A stretch of 38,822 nt of DNA from Anaeroplasmataceae bacterium (GCA_029067355.1 JAIEEQ010000064.1:1-38822), one strand, 5' to 3'. Positions 25,658 to 34,109 are shown, counted from the first letter of the stretch. Notes: generated by a model not told the origin, from the letters alone. Numbers and translations: made by a program.

Positions 25658-26155
25658 ATGGAATATTATCGCTGTGGAACAATTATGACAACTCACGGAA
25701 TAAAAGGAGAGGTAAAGATTAAGGTAACCTCTGATTTTGATCGTTTTTTTAAGGGGAGTAAACTCTATATTTTGCATAATGATGAATATGTTCCTGTTGT
25801 TGTTCATAAGACAACTCCCTTTGGTAAATATATTCTGGTAAGCTTTGAAAATCTGCTAGATATTAATCTGGTTGAAAAATTTCACTTAAATGATATTTAT
25901 GTAAGTGAAGAAGATAGAGAGGAACTAGAGGAAAATGAATTCTATTATAGTGATTTAATTGGCTGTGAGGTTTATAATCAGAATCATCAATTTCGAGGGA
26001 TTGTTGAGGAGATCAAGGAGATGCCTCAATGCGATTATTTATATGTTGCCTACAATCAAAGACATTACTATGTTCCTTTTATTAATGAATTTGTAGTAGA
26101 GGTAACAGATAAAATTTATATTCAGGAAATTGAGGGCTTGATTCGTGAAAATTAA
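25658..26155 (+). CDS. rimM: Ribosome maturation factor RimM
   Basis: RimM binds ribosomal protein S19 and helps 30S head maturation. The 165-aa product has the RimM barrel (CGTIMTTHGIKGEVKIKVTS at the start) and the C-terminal PRC-barrel (FYYSDLIGCEVYNQ near 95, YVPFINEFVVEVT near 140). TTTAGGAGGT precedes the ATG. trmD overlaps its end by 11 bases. The usual neighbours rpsP and rplS are absent. Confidence 0.95.
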   Translation: MEYYRCGTIMTTHGIKGEVKIKVTSDFDRFFKGSKLYILHNDEYVPVVVHKTTPFGKYILVSFENLLDINLVEKFHLNDIYVSEEDREELEENEFYYSDLIGCEVYNQNHQFRGIVEEIKEMPQCDYLYVAYNQRHYYVPFINEFVVEVTDKIYIQEIEGLIREN

Positions 26156-26876
26156 AATCTTAACTTTATTTCCCAATATGCTTGAAGGGGTATTCAAGGA
26201 ATCTATTTTGAAACGGGCAATTGAACAAAAGATATGTAGTGTGGAATTGATTGATATGCGGACCTATTCTTTGGATAAGCACCATCATGTAGATGATACA
26301 CCCTATGGAGGTGGAGCAGGTATGGTGTTAGCCTGTGATGTTGTGGATCGTGCCATTGAGGCAAATTCTACAAAGGAATCCTACAAAGTATTATTAACCC
26401 CGCAGGGGAGGACCTATAAGCAAGCCATAGCAAGAGAATTATCTAGTAAGAGTGAGCTTATTCTTGTTTGTGGTCATTATGAGGGCTTTGATGAACGCAT
26501 TCGCTCCTTTGTAGATGATGAAATCTCAATTGGGGATTATGTACTCACTGGGGGAGAGTTAGCCGCCGTAGTATTATGCGATAGTATTATCCGTTTGCTA
26601 GAACATACCATTCGTAAGGAAAGTAGTGAGGACGATTCTTTTTCTGATGGATTACTGGAGTATCCACAATACACTAGACCTGTTGAGTACAAAGGGAGTA
26701 GAGTTCCAGAGGTTTTAGTCAATGGAAATCATAAACTGATTCGAGAATATCGCTTAAAGGAATCCTTGAGAAAAACTTATGTGAGAAGACCAGATTTATT
26801 AGTAAAGAAGGAACTGACTAAGGAAGAAGAAAGGCTTCTTGCAGAAATTAGGGAAGAACAAAAATCAAATGGCTGA
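26145..26876 (+). CDS. trmD: tRNA (guanine-N1)-methyltransferase TrmD
   Basis: SPOUT methyltransferase that makes m1G37 next to the anticodon. The 243-aa product has the trefoil-knot SAM pocket LVCGHYEGFDERI, IGDYVLTGGELAA and the start KIKILTLFPNML. It begins with GTG 26145 inside rimM, the common arrangement. A terminator hairpin includes the stop codon. Confidence 0.97.
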   Translation: MKIKILTLFPNMLEGVFKESILKRAIEQKICSVELIDMRTYSLDKHHHVDDTPYGGGAGMVLACDVVDRAIEANSTKESYKVLLTPQGRTYKQAIARELSSKSELILVCGHYEGFDERIRSFVDDEISIGDYVLTGGELAAVVLCDSIIRLLEHTIRKESSEDDSFSDGLLEYPQYTRPVEYKGSRVPEVLVNGNHKLIREYRLKESLRKTYVRRPDLLVKKELTKEEERLLAEIREEQKSNG

Positions 26877-26898
26877 TACGTTTTGTATCAGCTTTTTT
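26872..26898 (+). terminator. Terminator of rimM-trmD
   Basis: Perfect 8-bp stem GCTGATAC/GTATCAGC with a five-base loop and a TTTTTT run. Confidence 0.9.
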
Positions 26899-26942
26899 CA
26901 TAACTCGATTCTTTTTTTCTCATACTATGAAGGGTGAAGAAA

Positions 26943-27713
26943 ATGATCCAAAAGCTCTATCATTTTATAGTAGATAAAAAAATACCAACTCTAGCTAGTG
27001 CTATTGCGTTTACCTTTATTATGAATGGTGGGTCATTTCTTTTTCTTTTTGTGATTCTTTCAGGCTTTTTCTCTAATTCCTTTCAGGAGCTTATTTTAAA
27101 TACAATAGAGGATAGTAAGCTAAAGGACTTGATTGCTTATTTTTTTAATTATCAAAACAATATTTCCTATTCCATTCTCCTTGTCATAACCAGTATATAT
27201 TCTGCTTCATCACTTTATTATCACTTGATAGGAATTGTTGAATTCATTACAGAGCAAACCTACAAAATCAGTGTTTCTAAGCGAATCTTAGCCATAGGAA
27301 TTACCATTGGGTATTTAATTGGCTTAAATATCATTACTCTTTTAGCAAGTGAGATTATTCTACGCTTGGGCTATTTGTATCTTTTTGTTTCTTTGCTATT
27401 ACTATTGATTATTTTTATTCTAACTGTATATGTTGTCCATGTAATTAGCTTTAAAACCTATCGTTTAAAATCAATATATAGGGGGATTGTTTTTACAACT
27501 CTATATTTTATTTTTTTCACGATTGGCTTTGTTATTTATTTAAGATTGTTTTCAAATTTTAAAATTGTATACGGTATTCTTTCCTTTTTTATCATTCTGT
27601 TTTTTTACATATATATGCTTTGTATTGGATTGTTATTAGGCATTAATCTAAATCACTTAGACATAAATTTTTGGTTTTTGTCGAAAAATAAAGAAGAGGA
27701 GGTGAAGGAATGA
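26943..27713 (+). CDS. YihY/BrkB-family inner-membrane protein
   Basis: About 256 aa with six predicted membrane segments. It opens with the family signature PTLASAIAFTFIMNGGSFL (residues about 14-32), then SIYSASSLYYHL, both typical of YihY/virulence factor BrkB (formerly ribonuclease BN-like) proteins. Function of the family is not settled; it is not a nuclease. ATG 26943 follows AAGGGTG; a GTG at 26934 is part of that site. pdaA overlaps its end by four bases, which suggests a joint role at the cell envelope. Confidence 0.8.
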   Translation: MIQKLYHFIVDKKIPTLASAIAFTFIMNGGSFLFLFVILSGFFSNSFQELILNTIEDSKLKDLIAYFFNYQNNISYSILLVITSIYSASSLYYHLIGIVEFITEQTYKISVSKRILAIGITIGYLIGLNIITLLASEIILRLGYLYLFVSLLLLLIIFILTVYVVHVISFKTYRLKSIYRGIVFTTLYFIFFTIGFVIYLRLFSNFKIVYGILSFFIILFFYIYMLCIGLLLGINLNHLDINFWFLSKNKEEEVKE

Positions 27714-28444
27714 AAAAAATTGTCTTCCTAGTTCTTTTTGGACTTTGTCTATGCTTGGGTATCCAGGGAAGTGCTTATGGATTTGGATTGGTAAATAAAG
27801 GTAATGCCAGACCAAATGTAGGAAAATATGAAACTATTCTAAAGGAAAATCAAGGCGTTTATATTGGACCAGATACAAAGGAAATTTATTTAACCTTTGA
27901 CTGTGGATATGAAAATGGACATACAAAGAAAATACTAGAGGCTTTACGAAATACAGATACAAAAGCAATCTTTTTTATTACAGGTCATTATTTAAATTCC
28001 GCTACGGAGCTTGTACAGGAAATGCTTGAAGATGGACATATCATTGGAAATCATACATTTTCTCATAAGGACTTTACAAAATCCTCTAATGAAGAAATAA
28101 TGAGTGATATTCATAAATTAGAAGTAGCCTTTGAAGAAAAAATGGGTGTGAAAATGTCAAAATATGTTCGACCTCCAAGAGGAGAGTTTGACGAAAGAAG
28201 CTTAAAGCTTTTAAAGGATAATGGATATGCTTCTGTATTTTGGTCACTTGCCTATGTAGATTGGCATCAGAATATATTCCATGGAGATCAATATAGCTAT
28301 AAGCAAGTTATGAAAAGAATTCATAATGGTGCAATTCTTCTTATGCATACAGTATCTAAGGATAATGCAGAAGATTTAGAAAGTATCATAGTTAAATTAA
28401 AAAATGATGGTTATGTTTTCAAATCCATTCAAAATGTGATATAA
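27710..28444 (+). CDS. pdaA: Polysaccharide (peptidoglycan) deacetylase, PdaA type
   Basis: NodB-domain enzyme. PdaA removes N-acetyl from muramic acid for muramic delta-lactam in the spore cortex. It has a signal peptide (about 1-25), the metal/catalytic motif LTFDCGYENG near 62 that in PdaA replaces the usual TFDDG, GNHTFSHKDFT as the histidine motif, RPPRGEFDE and WSLAYVDW, all PdaA-like. The 244-aa length fits. GAGGAGGTGAAGG precedes the ATG. With gpr it supports a spore-forming host. Confidence 0.88.
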   Translation: MKKIVFLVLFGLCLCLGIQGSAYGFGLVNKGNARPNVGKYETILKENQGVYIGPDTKEIYLTFDCGYENGHTKKILEALRNTDTKAIFFITGHYLNSATELVQEMLEDGHIIGNHTFSHKDFTKSSNEEIMSDIHKLEVAFEEKMGVKMSKYVRPPRGEFDERSLKLLKDNGYASVFWSLAYVDWHQNIFHGDQYSYKQVMKRIHNGAILLMHTVSKDNAEDLESIIVKLKNDGYVFKSIQNVI

Positions 28445-28474
28445 TAGCTTTATAAAGGCTAGGTGAAAAGTTCT

Positions 28475-29407
28475 ATGGCAGCAAATTTTATCATACTTGC
28501 GGATGATTCTTTGGCAGTTCAGCAGAAAATTGAAGAAATACAAAATGGGTTTGAACTTGAGGTTGAACCAATTGTGTATAATGCATTAGAAGAAGGAACC
28601 TATGCTATCGTTGATGAATTAACAACGGTTTCCTTGTTTGACGAAACAAAGCTAGTTATTGTGAAAGGAGCAGAGGCTCTTCTTGCGAGAAGTGATAAGG
28701 CGTTTTTAGAACTTCTTAAAGCTATGAATGACCAAAGTAGCTCCAATGTTTTGATTCTGATATTTATGAATTCCATAGAAAGCTCTAATGAGCAGTATCA
28801 AAAGCTAAAAAGATTTTCCTCAGTATTTGAGGCTAAGACAAAGAATATTAATTTAGAGGAGTATGCTACAAAAAGATTTCAAGAAGAGGGCTATCAGGTA
28901 GATTTAGATACCATTAAGCTACTTGTAAGCTTTTCGGATAGCTTTTCTAAGCTAAGAGGCTATATGGATCAGCTAGAATGCTATAAGGAACAGGAAAGAA
29001 GGATAACCAACCAAGATGTTACCCTTTTGATTCCTGAGCCATTAGAGGATAATGTCTATGCTTTGATTGATGCTGTTTTATCTAATGATAAACGATTAAT
29101 GCTAAAAGGGTATCAGGATATGAAGCTTAGAAGTATGCAGGCCTCCAACTTGATTAGTCTTCTTATAAACAAGTTTCAGGAGCTGTATAATGTAAATATT
29201 TTAATTAAATCTGGTATGAATCAGGCTTCTTTAGCGGAATTGTTTCATATATCATCTGGGCGTGCGTATTATATGATAAAGAACGCAAAGGAACACTCAT
29301 TAGACACGATTCAAGCTCATTTAAATCGGCTGAATTTACTGGATTATCAAATTAAAACAGGTAAAATTGATCAAAATATTGGTTTGGAATTATATTTTTT
29401 AAGATAA
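28475..29407 (+). CDS. holA: DNA polymerase III subunit delta
   Basis: The clamp-loader delta subunit opens the sliding clamp. The 310-aa product shows the AAA-like layout without a functional ATP site: NFIILADDSLAVQQKIEEI at the start, a middle domain near 60-170, and the C-terminal collar domain with LLINKFQELYNV and LDYQIKTGKIDQNIGLELY at the end. ATG 28475 has AGGTGA eight bases upstream; GTG 28463 is part of that site. A possible promoter with an extended -10 (TGATATAAT, 28437-28445) overlaps the pdaA end. It lies near rpsT and gpr as in Bacillus. Confidence 0.88.
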   Translation: MAANFIILADDSLAVQQKIEEIQNGFELEVEPIVYNALEEGTYAIVDELTTVSLFDETKLVIVKGAEALLARSDKAFLELLKAMNDQSSSNVLILIFMNSIESSNEQYQKLKRFSSVFEAKTKNINLEEYATKRFQEEGYQVDLDTIKLLVSFSDSFSKLRGYMDQLECYKEQERRITNQDVTLLIPEPLEDNVYALIDAVLSNDKRLMLKGYQDMKLRSMQASNLISLLINKFQELYNVNILIKSGMNQASLAELFHISSGRAYYMIKNAKEHSLDTIQAHLNRLNLLDYQIKTGKIDQNIGLELYFLR

Positions 29408-29430
29408 GGGAAACTTTTTGTTTCCTTTTT
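29406..29430 (+). terminator. Terminator of holA
   Basis: Nine-bp stem (29406-29414 with 29420-29428, one G-T pair) ending in T residues, immediately after the holA stop. Confidence 0.7.
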
Positions 29431-29433
29431 CTA

Positions 29434-29462
29434 TTGACAAAGATACAAAACGATTGTACTAT
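29434..29462 (+). promoter_or_regulatory. Promoter and likely operator of the GntR-ABC operon
   Basis: Perfect TTGACA (29434-29439), 17 bases, TACTAT (29457-29462). Inside the spacer is the inverted repeat TACAA-AACGA-TTGTA (29444-29458), which also covers the first bases of the -10 box. A repressor there would block RNA polymerase; the first gene encodes a GntR-type regulator, so autorepression is likely. Confidence 0.7.
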
Positions 29463-29487
29463 AAAGGTAGAACAAGGAGGCGATATC

Positions 29488-29838
29488 GTGGAATGGCGAA
29501 ATGATAAAGCCATTTATTTACAGGTGATAGAGCTGTTTAAAAGAGACATTATTTTAGGGAAATATAAGCCAAAGGATAAAATTTTGTCTGTACGAGATTA
29601 TGCTTTCAAATTAGGGGTAAATCCCAATACGATTGTTAAAGTGTATGACCTTTTAGCACAGGAGGGATTTATTGAAGCTCAAAGTACGAACGGTTATTAT
29701 ATCACAGAAAAAAAAGAGATTTTAGAACGTTTGAAACCAGAGTTTGCAACAACCTATTGTCAGGAGTTCCTTGCGCAGATGGCAAGTATAGGATATTCCA
29801 AAAAAGACGCAATAGAGTTGCTAAAGGAGGATGAGTGA
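29488..29838 (+). CDS. GntR-family (YtrA subfamily) transcriptional regulator
   Basis: About 116 aa, one winged-helix domain (IYLQVIELFKRDIILGKYKP, LSVRDYAFKLGVNPNTIVKV) followed by a short helical dimerisation tail, the layout of YtrA-type regulators that control neighbouring ABC transporters induced by cell-envelope stress. The start is GTG 29488, with GGAGG eight bases upstream; an earlier in-frame TTG at 29434 is in fact the -35 box. It overlaps no gene; the ATPase begins one base after its stop. Confidence 0.85.
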   Translation: MEWRNDKAIYLQVIELFKRDIILGKYKPKDKILSVRDYAFKLGVNPNTIVKVYDLLAQEGFIEAQSTNGYYITEKKEILERLKPEFATTYCQEFLAQMASIGYSKKDAIELLKEDE

Positions 29839-29839
29839 G

Positions 29840-30535
29840 ATGGTTTTAGTTTGTGAAAATGTAGTCAAAAATTATGGTTCTAAGGAAGCATTAAAAGGAG
29901 TGTCCTTAGAATTGGAAGCTGGTAAGATAGTTGGATTATTAGGGCCAAACGGAAGTGGAAAGACAACTCTAATCAAGATTATCAATGGTCTATTAACAAA
30001 AAATTCAGGGAATATAACTGTATGTGGTTATCCAATTGGTGTAGAATCAAAGAAGCATGTTTCCTATTTACCTGAGCGTACCTATTTGAATCTAGACATG
30101 CGTGTAAAGGAATGTATACAAATGTTTCAGGATTTTTATGAGGATTTTGATTCTGCTAAGGCATATCGTCTTGTAGAACAGTTGAACATTAAGCCTGAGG
30201 AAAAAATGAAGCATCTTTCTAAGGGGACAAAGGAAAAGGTTCAGCTTGTTTTAGTGATGAGTAGGAATACAGATTTATATGTTTTAGATGAGCCTATTGC
30301 AGGAGTTGATCCAGCAGCAAGAGATTTAATTTTAAACTTAATAGTGTCTAATTTAAATCCAAATGCAACACTTTTAATTTGTACGCATCTAATTCATGAT
30401 ATTGAATCTATATTAGATGATGTAGTTTTTATTAATGAGGGAAAAATAATTTTGCATAGAAATGCGGATGAGCTAAGGGCTGAAAATAATGGAAGCATTA
30501 ATGATGCATTTAGGGAGGCGTTCAAATGTTTTTAA
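29840..30535 (+). CDS. ABC transporter ATP-binding protein (YtrB-like)
   Basis: ATPase subunit of about 231 aa. Walker A GPNGSGKTT near 36-44, the signature LSKGTKEKVQL near 130 (the LSKG form is usual in the YtrB/BcrA branch), Walker B LYVLDEPIAGVDP and the H-loop THLIHDIE are intact. ATG 29840 lies ten bases behind AAGGAGG and just after the regulator stop; an ATG at 29831 is too close to the ribosome site. Partner of the membrane protein that overlaps its end. Confidence 0.9.
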   Translation: MVLVCENVVKNYGSKEALKGVSLELEAGKIVGLLGPNGSGKTTLIKIINGLLTKNSGNITVCGYPIGVESKKHVSYLPERTYLNLDMRVKECIQMFQDFYEDFDSAKAYRLVEQLNIKPEEKMKHLSKGTKEKVQLVLVMSRNTDLYVLDEPIAGVDPAARDLILNLIVSNLNPNATLLICTHLIHDIESILDDVVFINEGKIILHRNADELRAENNGSINDAFREAFKCF

Positions 30536-31320
30536 AAGTATTTAAGTATGATTTTAAAGCAATCTTTTTTAAGTTTATTCCTGTTTTGGCAGTATTGCCT
30601 GTCCTAGCAATCTTAGTCCGTATTGTAAATTTGCTAGATGCAACCAATGTATTTGCAGGAATGGTAATTGTATTATTTAATGGATTATTTGCATTGAGCT
30701 GCTGTTTACTTACCATTTATACTATTGTGATTTGTATTATGCGGTATGTTAAATCTCTATTTAGGGATCAAGGATATTTGACGCATACTCTGCCTGTTTC
30801 AAAGCACCATCTGTTATTATCACAGCTACTGGCAGATTTCCTGATGGAGCTCATATCCATAGCGTTAATCTTTATTTGCTTGTTTATTGCCTATTTTACT
30901 CCAGAGATATTCTCTCTTATTGCTCAAGTTTTGTCTGAAATGTTTGAGATTGTAATTTCTTCAGAAGATTTAGGATCCTTTGCTGGAACCCTTATTTTAC
31001 TGGTATTTGCAATATTTTTTCAAGCCATACAAAGTATATTTATCATTTATACAGGAGTAGCACTGGGGCATTCTTTCCCTAAAAATAAAGGAATCCTGTC
31101 TGTGGTTTTCTGTATAGCTATTAACTATGGAATTAATATTATTAATTTTATTCTTATGATTATGGTTTCAATTTTAGATTTTGCAGTGATTAATGTTGAA
31201 CAAGTATTCTCCTATGTCAATATTACGCTCATCATCACCATAGTAGAAAGTTTTGCGTTATCTGTTGTAGCATATTTCTTAGATATTTATTTGATGAAGA
31301 ATAAGCTTTGCTTAGAATAG
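30526..31320 (+). CDS. ABC transporter permease subunit
   Basis: 264-aa protein with about six transmembrane segments, starting inside the end of the ATPase gene with AGGGAGG upstream. The first segment (AIFFKFIPVLAVLPVLAILV) and a long loop near 75-95 (LFRDQGYLTHTLPVSKHHLL) resemble ABC-2 type permeases in YtrA-controlled operons. Substrate unknown; peptide antibiotics or lipid-targeting compounds are typical for the group. Confidence 0.8.
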   Translation: MFLKVFKYDFKAIFFKFIPVLAVLPVLAILVRIVNLLDATNVFAGMVIVLFNGLFALSCCLLTIYTIVICIMRYVKSLFRDQGYLTHTLPVSKHHLLLSQLLADFLMELISIALIFICLFIAYFTPEIFSLIAQVLSEMFEIVISSEDLGSFAGTLILLVFAIFFQAIQSIFIIYTGVALGHSFPKNKGILSVVFCIAINYGINIINFILMIMVSILDFAVINVEQVFSYVNITLIITIVESFALSVVAYFLDIYLMKNKLCLE

Positions 31321-31336
31321 AATGTGAGAAGTAATT

Positions 31337-31906
31337 ATGAAAAAGTTATTTCTATTAGGGAGTGTAGCCTTACCTTTGATTCTTGCAATCTCCTGTACGC
31401 AGAATAGGTTTAAGGAAAGCAATCTAGATGTATCTTTTTCAGAGGATGCTTTACAGGCTTGCCATCTGTCAGGTCTTCCAGAAATTCCATTTACTAGCTC
31501 CTATTTAGCAGAAGCTGATAAGCTTTATTTTAATTGTAAGGAAATTAAGTCATGGAATATAGATGTACTTGAATGGTTAGAGGAAAAAGAAGATATTGTT
31601 TTTTGGGGACAATTTGCACCTGCACAATTCTTGCTTTTTAGTGTTACAGTTGATAAATATGAAACATTAGAGAACTATATTCTTTCAGACCATTCTTTAT
31701 TTATCGCTTTTACAACGATGGAATTTTTGGATAATCAATTTCAAAGTTTTCAAAATTGCTTTATTATTGAAATAAGACATTTAGATGAAAGCAAAAAAAT
31801 TAAATCTAAAGAAAAAAATTACTATTTTTGGTATGAGATGAGAATTTATGAGCATCATAGAGCTTCTATGTTTCATCCCTCTTATGAATATAGAGTAGAA
31901 GAGTAG
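31337..31906 (+). CDS. Putative lipoprotein of unknown function
   Basis: 189 aa. The N-terminus has Lys-Lys, a hydrophobic stretch and a lipobox-like LAISC with cysteine at residue 20, so the protein is probably lipid-anchored outside the cell. The rest is acidic and has no domain I recognise. It lies 16 bases after the permease, with only a weak ribosome site (GTGAGAAG), and may be part of the GntR-ABC operon as an accessory component. Confidence 0.6.
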   Translation: MKKLFLLGSVALPLILAISCTQNRFKESNLDVSFSEDALQACHLSGLPEIPFTSSYLAEADKLYFNCKEIKSWNIDVLEWLEEKEDIVFWGQFAPAQFLLFSVTVDKYETLENYILSDHSLFIAFTTMEFLDNQFQSFQNCFIIEIRHLDESKKIKSKEKNYYFWYEMRIYEHHRASMFHPSYEYRVEE

Positions 31907-31907
31907 T

Positions 31908-31942
31908 AACAAAAAAAGCACCTTTGATGGTGCTTTTTTGTT
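31908..31942 (+). terminator. Bidirectional terminator between lipoprotein gene and rpsT
   Basis: GCACC/GGTGC with flanking A-run and T-run (31908-31922 against 31929-31942). It serves both converging genes. Confidence 0.85.
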
Positions 31943-31956
31943 ATTTAGAAAATTTA

Positions 31957-32220
31957 TTACTTTAATGTATTTACTGCAGTAGCTAATTCAGACTTATGTC
32001 TAGCAACATAGTTCTTATGAACAATATGCTTAGCTTGAGCCTTATCTAATTTTTTATAAGCATAGGCTAATGCAGTTGTAGCCTTTTCTAAATCTTTAGC
32101 TTGAACAGCAGCTAGTACAGATTTCATAGCAGTTTTTAAAGATGATTTGAAAGCCATATTTGCTTGTCTAGCTTTTTCATTTGTTTTAACACGTTTGATT
32201 TGTTGTTTAATGTTTGCCAT
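31957..32220 (-). CDS. rpsT: 30S ribosomal protein S20
   Basis: 87 aa, highly basic, three-helix S20 (MANIKQQIKRVKTNEKARQA at the start; AQAKHIVHKNYVARHKSEL near the end). S20 binds 16S rRNA early in 30S assembly. The ATG at 32220 has GGAGGTGA eight bases upstream, which rules out the nine-residue-longer reading. Divergent from gpr as in many spore-forming Firmicutes. Confidence 0.97.
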   Translation of the reverse strand: MANIKQQIKRVKTNEKARQANMAFKSSLKTAMKSVLAAVQAKDLEKATTALAYAYKKLDKAQAKHIVHKNYVARHKSELATAVNTLK

Positions 32221-32252
32221 TCTTTCACCTCCGACAACCAAATGCATATAAC

Positions 32253-32281
32253 ATTATACCATTTCAATTGTTTGATTGCAA
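32253..32281 (-). promoter_or_regulatory. Sigma-A promoter of rpsT
   Basis: On the minus strand TTGCAA (32281-32276), 17 bases, TATAAT (32258-32253). Confidence 0.8.
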
Positions 32282-32298
32282 GAAAAAAATAAAAATAT

Positions 32299-32327
32299 GC
32301 ATAGTTAATATAAAAAAATAGATAATA
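32299..32327 (+). promoter_or_regulatory. Possible sigma-G/sigma-F type promoter of gpr
   Basis: GCATA (32299-32303), 17 bases, GATAATA (32321-32327) resembles forespore promoters (GHATR / CATNHTA). The leader would be only about ten bases, which is tight for the ribosome site, so confidence is low. Confidence 0.3.
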
Positions 32328-32342
32328 AATATAGGTGAAAGC

Positions 32343-33101
32343 ATGAAAAACAGAACAGATATGGCCGTTGAGCAAATGAATCCAGATTTCAAATATGATG
32401 TGGATCGAATTATTGAGGGTATGCATTTTAAAAAAATTAAAGTGGATAGTGAGCTTTCTAAGCGGATTAACAAGAAAACTGGAATTTATTACACAATTGA
32501 CCATCTTGATTATCGAAATAAAGCAAAATCAATCATCAAACTATTAGAAACGACGATTTATGATTATTTAATTCAACTTGATTTGAAAGAAAAAAGTGAT
32601 ATTTTAGTTGTTGGCTTGGGAAATGATTTTGTAACTCCTGATGCATTAGGACCATTAGTTATCAATAAAATTGAAGTTAACCGCCATTTGGAGGAGCATC
32701 CTGATAAGTATAATGTTAGTGCAATGTGTCCTTCTGTAATGGGAAAAACTGGCATGGAAAGTAAGGATGTCATTCAAGCCATTGTGGATGATTTTCATCC
32801 TGATTTAGTAATTGTGATTGATGCATTAGCATGTAGGGATGCAAAACGAATGTGTAATAGTATTCAGCTATCAACCGCTGGAATTAATCCAGGTTCAGGA
32901 ATTTATAATTTTAGAAGAGAAATATCAAAGGATTCTTTAGGGGTTGATGTGTTAGCAATTGGAATTCCCACAGTAAGTGATATTGATTCCTTCATTGATA
33001 TGGAGGATAATTACTTTGTTACCCCCAAGGATATTGATTTGGCTATGGATATCTTATCTGGAATTCTCGCAGAAGGTATTAATAAAGCTCTAAGAAAATA
33101 G
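32343..33101 (+). CDS. gpr: Spore germination protease GPR (short form)
   Basis: GPR degrades the small acid-soluble DNA-binding spore proteins at germination. The 252-aa product has the family blocks VVGLGNDFVTPDALGP near 90, CPSVMGKTGMES, VIDALACRDAKRMCNSIQLS and GINPGSGIYNF, then VLAIGIPTVSDID. It is about 110 aa shorter than Bacillus GPR (about 370), lacking mostly C-terminal sequence, and its propeptide before RTDMAVEQ is only a few residues. AGGTGAAAG precedes the ATG. It diverges from rpsT, as in Bacillus. Confidence 0.92.
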   Translation: MKNRTDMAVEQMNPDFKYDVDRIIEGMHFKKIKVDSELSKRINKKTGIYYTIDHLDYRNKAKSIIKLLETTIYDYLIQLDLKEKSDILVVGLGNDFVTPDALGPLVINKIEVNRHLEEHPDKYNVSAMCPSVMGKTGMESKDVIQAIVDDFHPDLVIVIDALACRDAKRMCNSIQLSTAGINPGSGIYNFRREISKDSLGVDVLAIGIPTVSDIDSFIDMEDNYFVTPKDIDLAMDILSGILAEGINKALRK

Positions 33102-33235
33102 TTCTTTTCGACAAATTTCCCAATTCTTATAAAAAAAATTGGATATAATGAAATTAAATATAAAACTATATGGAAAACAAAAGCTAAATATGGTAAAATA
33201 TTTCCGATATCGAATCAATTCAATTGGGAGGTAGA

Positions 33236-33640
33236 ATGATGAGAGATAAGATGCAATGTCCTTTATGTGGAAGCGTTCATTTGAAAAAGAGCAATGAGTT
33301 CCATAATGAACAATATTTCTTGTTTCATTTGGAGGAAAAATTCATTTGTGAAAATTGTGGATGCTTTTTTTTAGATAATAAAGGAGAAAAAACAAAATTA
33401 AATGCAACAAAAATATCAAAGAAAAAATTTTTCAAAATTATATTTGAAGCAATAATAAATATAAACGGAAAGGAATTTTTGACAAAGGAGAAAAAAAAGC
33501 AATTGATAGAACTATATAAGAATAATCTACAATCCTATTATCAAGAGGTTGCAGATATGCAAGCCAATATGCTTTATGAAACAGATTGTAATAATAAGGA
33601 GCAATTTTTATTTCAAGAGCTTAGCAAACATAGAATTTAA
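33236..33640 (+). CDS. Zinc-ribbon protein of unknown function
   Basis: About 134 aa. CPLC near the start and CENC about 25-30 residues later form a zinc ribbon; the rest is Lys-rich and helical. No known family is recognised. GGGAGG (33226-33231) precedes two adjacent ATG codons (33236, 33239), so either can be the start. A TATAAT at 33144-33149 is a possible -10 box. Confidence 0.6.
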   Translation: MMRDKMQCPLCGSVHLKKSNEFHNEQYFLFHLEEKFICENCGCFFLDNKGEKTKLNATKISKKKFFKIIFEAIININGKEFLTKEKKKQLIELYKNNLQSYYQEVADMQANMLYETDCNNKEQFLFQELSKHRI

Positions 33641-33709
33641 TTTTTAAATGATTTACATAGACTACATTTTTTTGACATACTTTTAGGATATAATAGAAGT
33701 GGTGATTCT

Positions 33710-33958
33710 ATGAAAAGAAAAAGAGTTTTTCTATTCCTAGCTGTTGGATTATTAGCTATTATTATATTGGGGAGCTCCTTTGCTCAGGATTCGACAGAGG
33801 TCAGCGGTGGAGATGAATATGATACAGCGTTTTATGTTGATGGGAGTAAAAATCTATTTATTATGACTGCAAAAATGTTAGATAAGTGCTGTTATTATGT
33901 TGTGGATGTTGTCGTTTCTGGTATTGGGAGTATTTTTAATTCAATTTTGAGATCATAG
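33710..33958 (+). CDS. Small secreted or membrane-anchored protein, 82 aa
   Basis: Basic start MKRKR, a hydrophobic segment (about 6-24) that can act as a signal peptide or anchor (ILGSSFAQ could be a cleavage region), an acidic middle, a Cys-Cys pair near residue 60, and a mildly hydrophobic end (VVDVVVSGIGSIFNSILRS). GTGGTGAT precedes the ATG. Not recognised. The upstream TTGACA (33672-33677) and TATAAT (33689-33694) are only 11 bases apart, which is not a normal sigma-A spacing. Confidence 0.6.
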   Translation: MKRKRVFLFLAVGLLAIIILGSSFAQDSTEVSGGDEYDTAFYVDGSKNLFIMTAKMLDKCCYYVVDVVVSGIGSIFNSILRS

Positions 33959-33999
33959 ATTTTAGAAAAAAAGGTATTATTATTTAATTAGAGTTGAAT

Positions 34000-34025
34000 A
34001 GAAAGCGGAAATAAAAGCTTTTTTC
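34000..34025 (+). terminator. Possible terminator before pgsA
   Basis: Short stem GAAAGC/GCTTTT with a ten-base loop and a T-rich tail. It probably ends the small secreted-protein gene; weak. Confidence 0.35.
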
Positions 34026-34109
34026 TTGATTTTAAAAAAAATAATACTTTTTTTATTTTGTTTTAAAAGTTTAATGTTTTATGTTATAATATGTATTAGA
34101 GGTGTTAAA

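Noticed and set aside
29434-29487. N-terminal extension of the GntR regulator from TTG 29434
   Set aside because: The TTG is the -35 box of the promoter, so the extension is not transcribed as codons; GTG 29488 has the ribosome site.
33124-33142. Small inverted repeat (CCAATT/AATTGG region) after gpr as terminator
   Set aside because: Short A/T-rich stem without a T-run on the plus strand.
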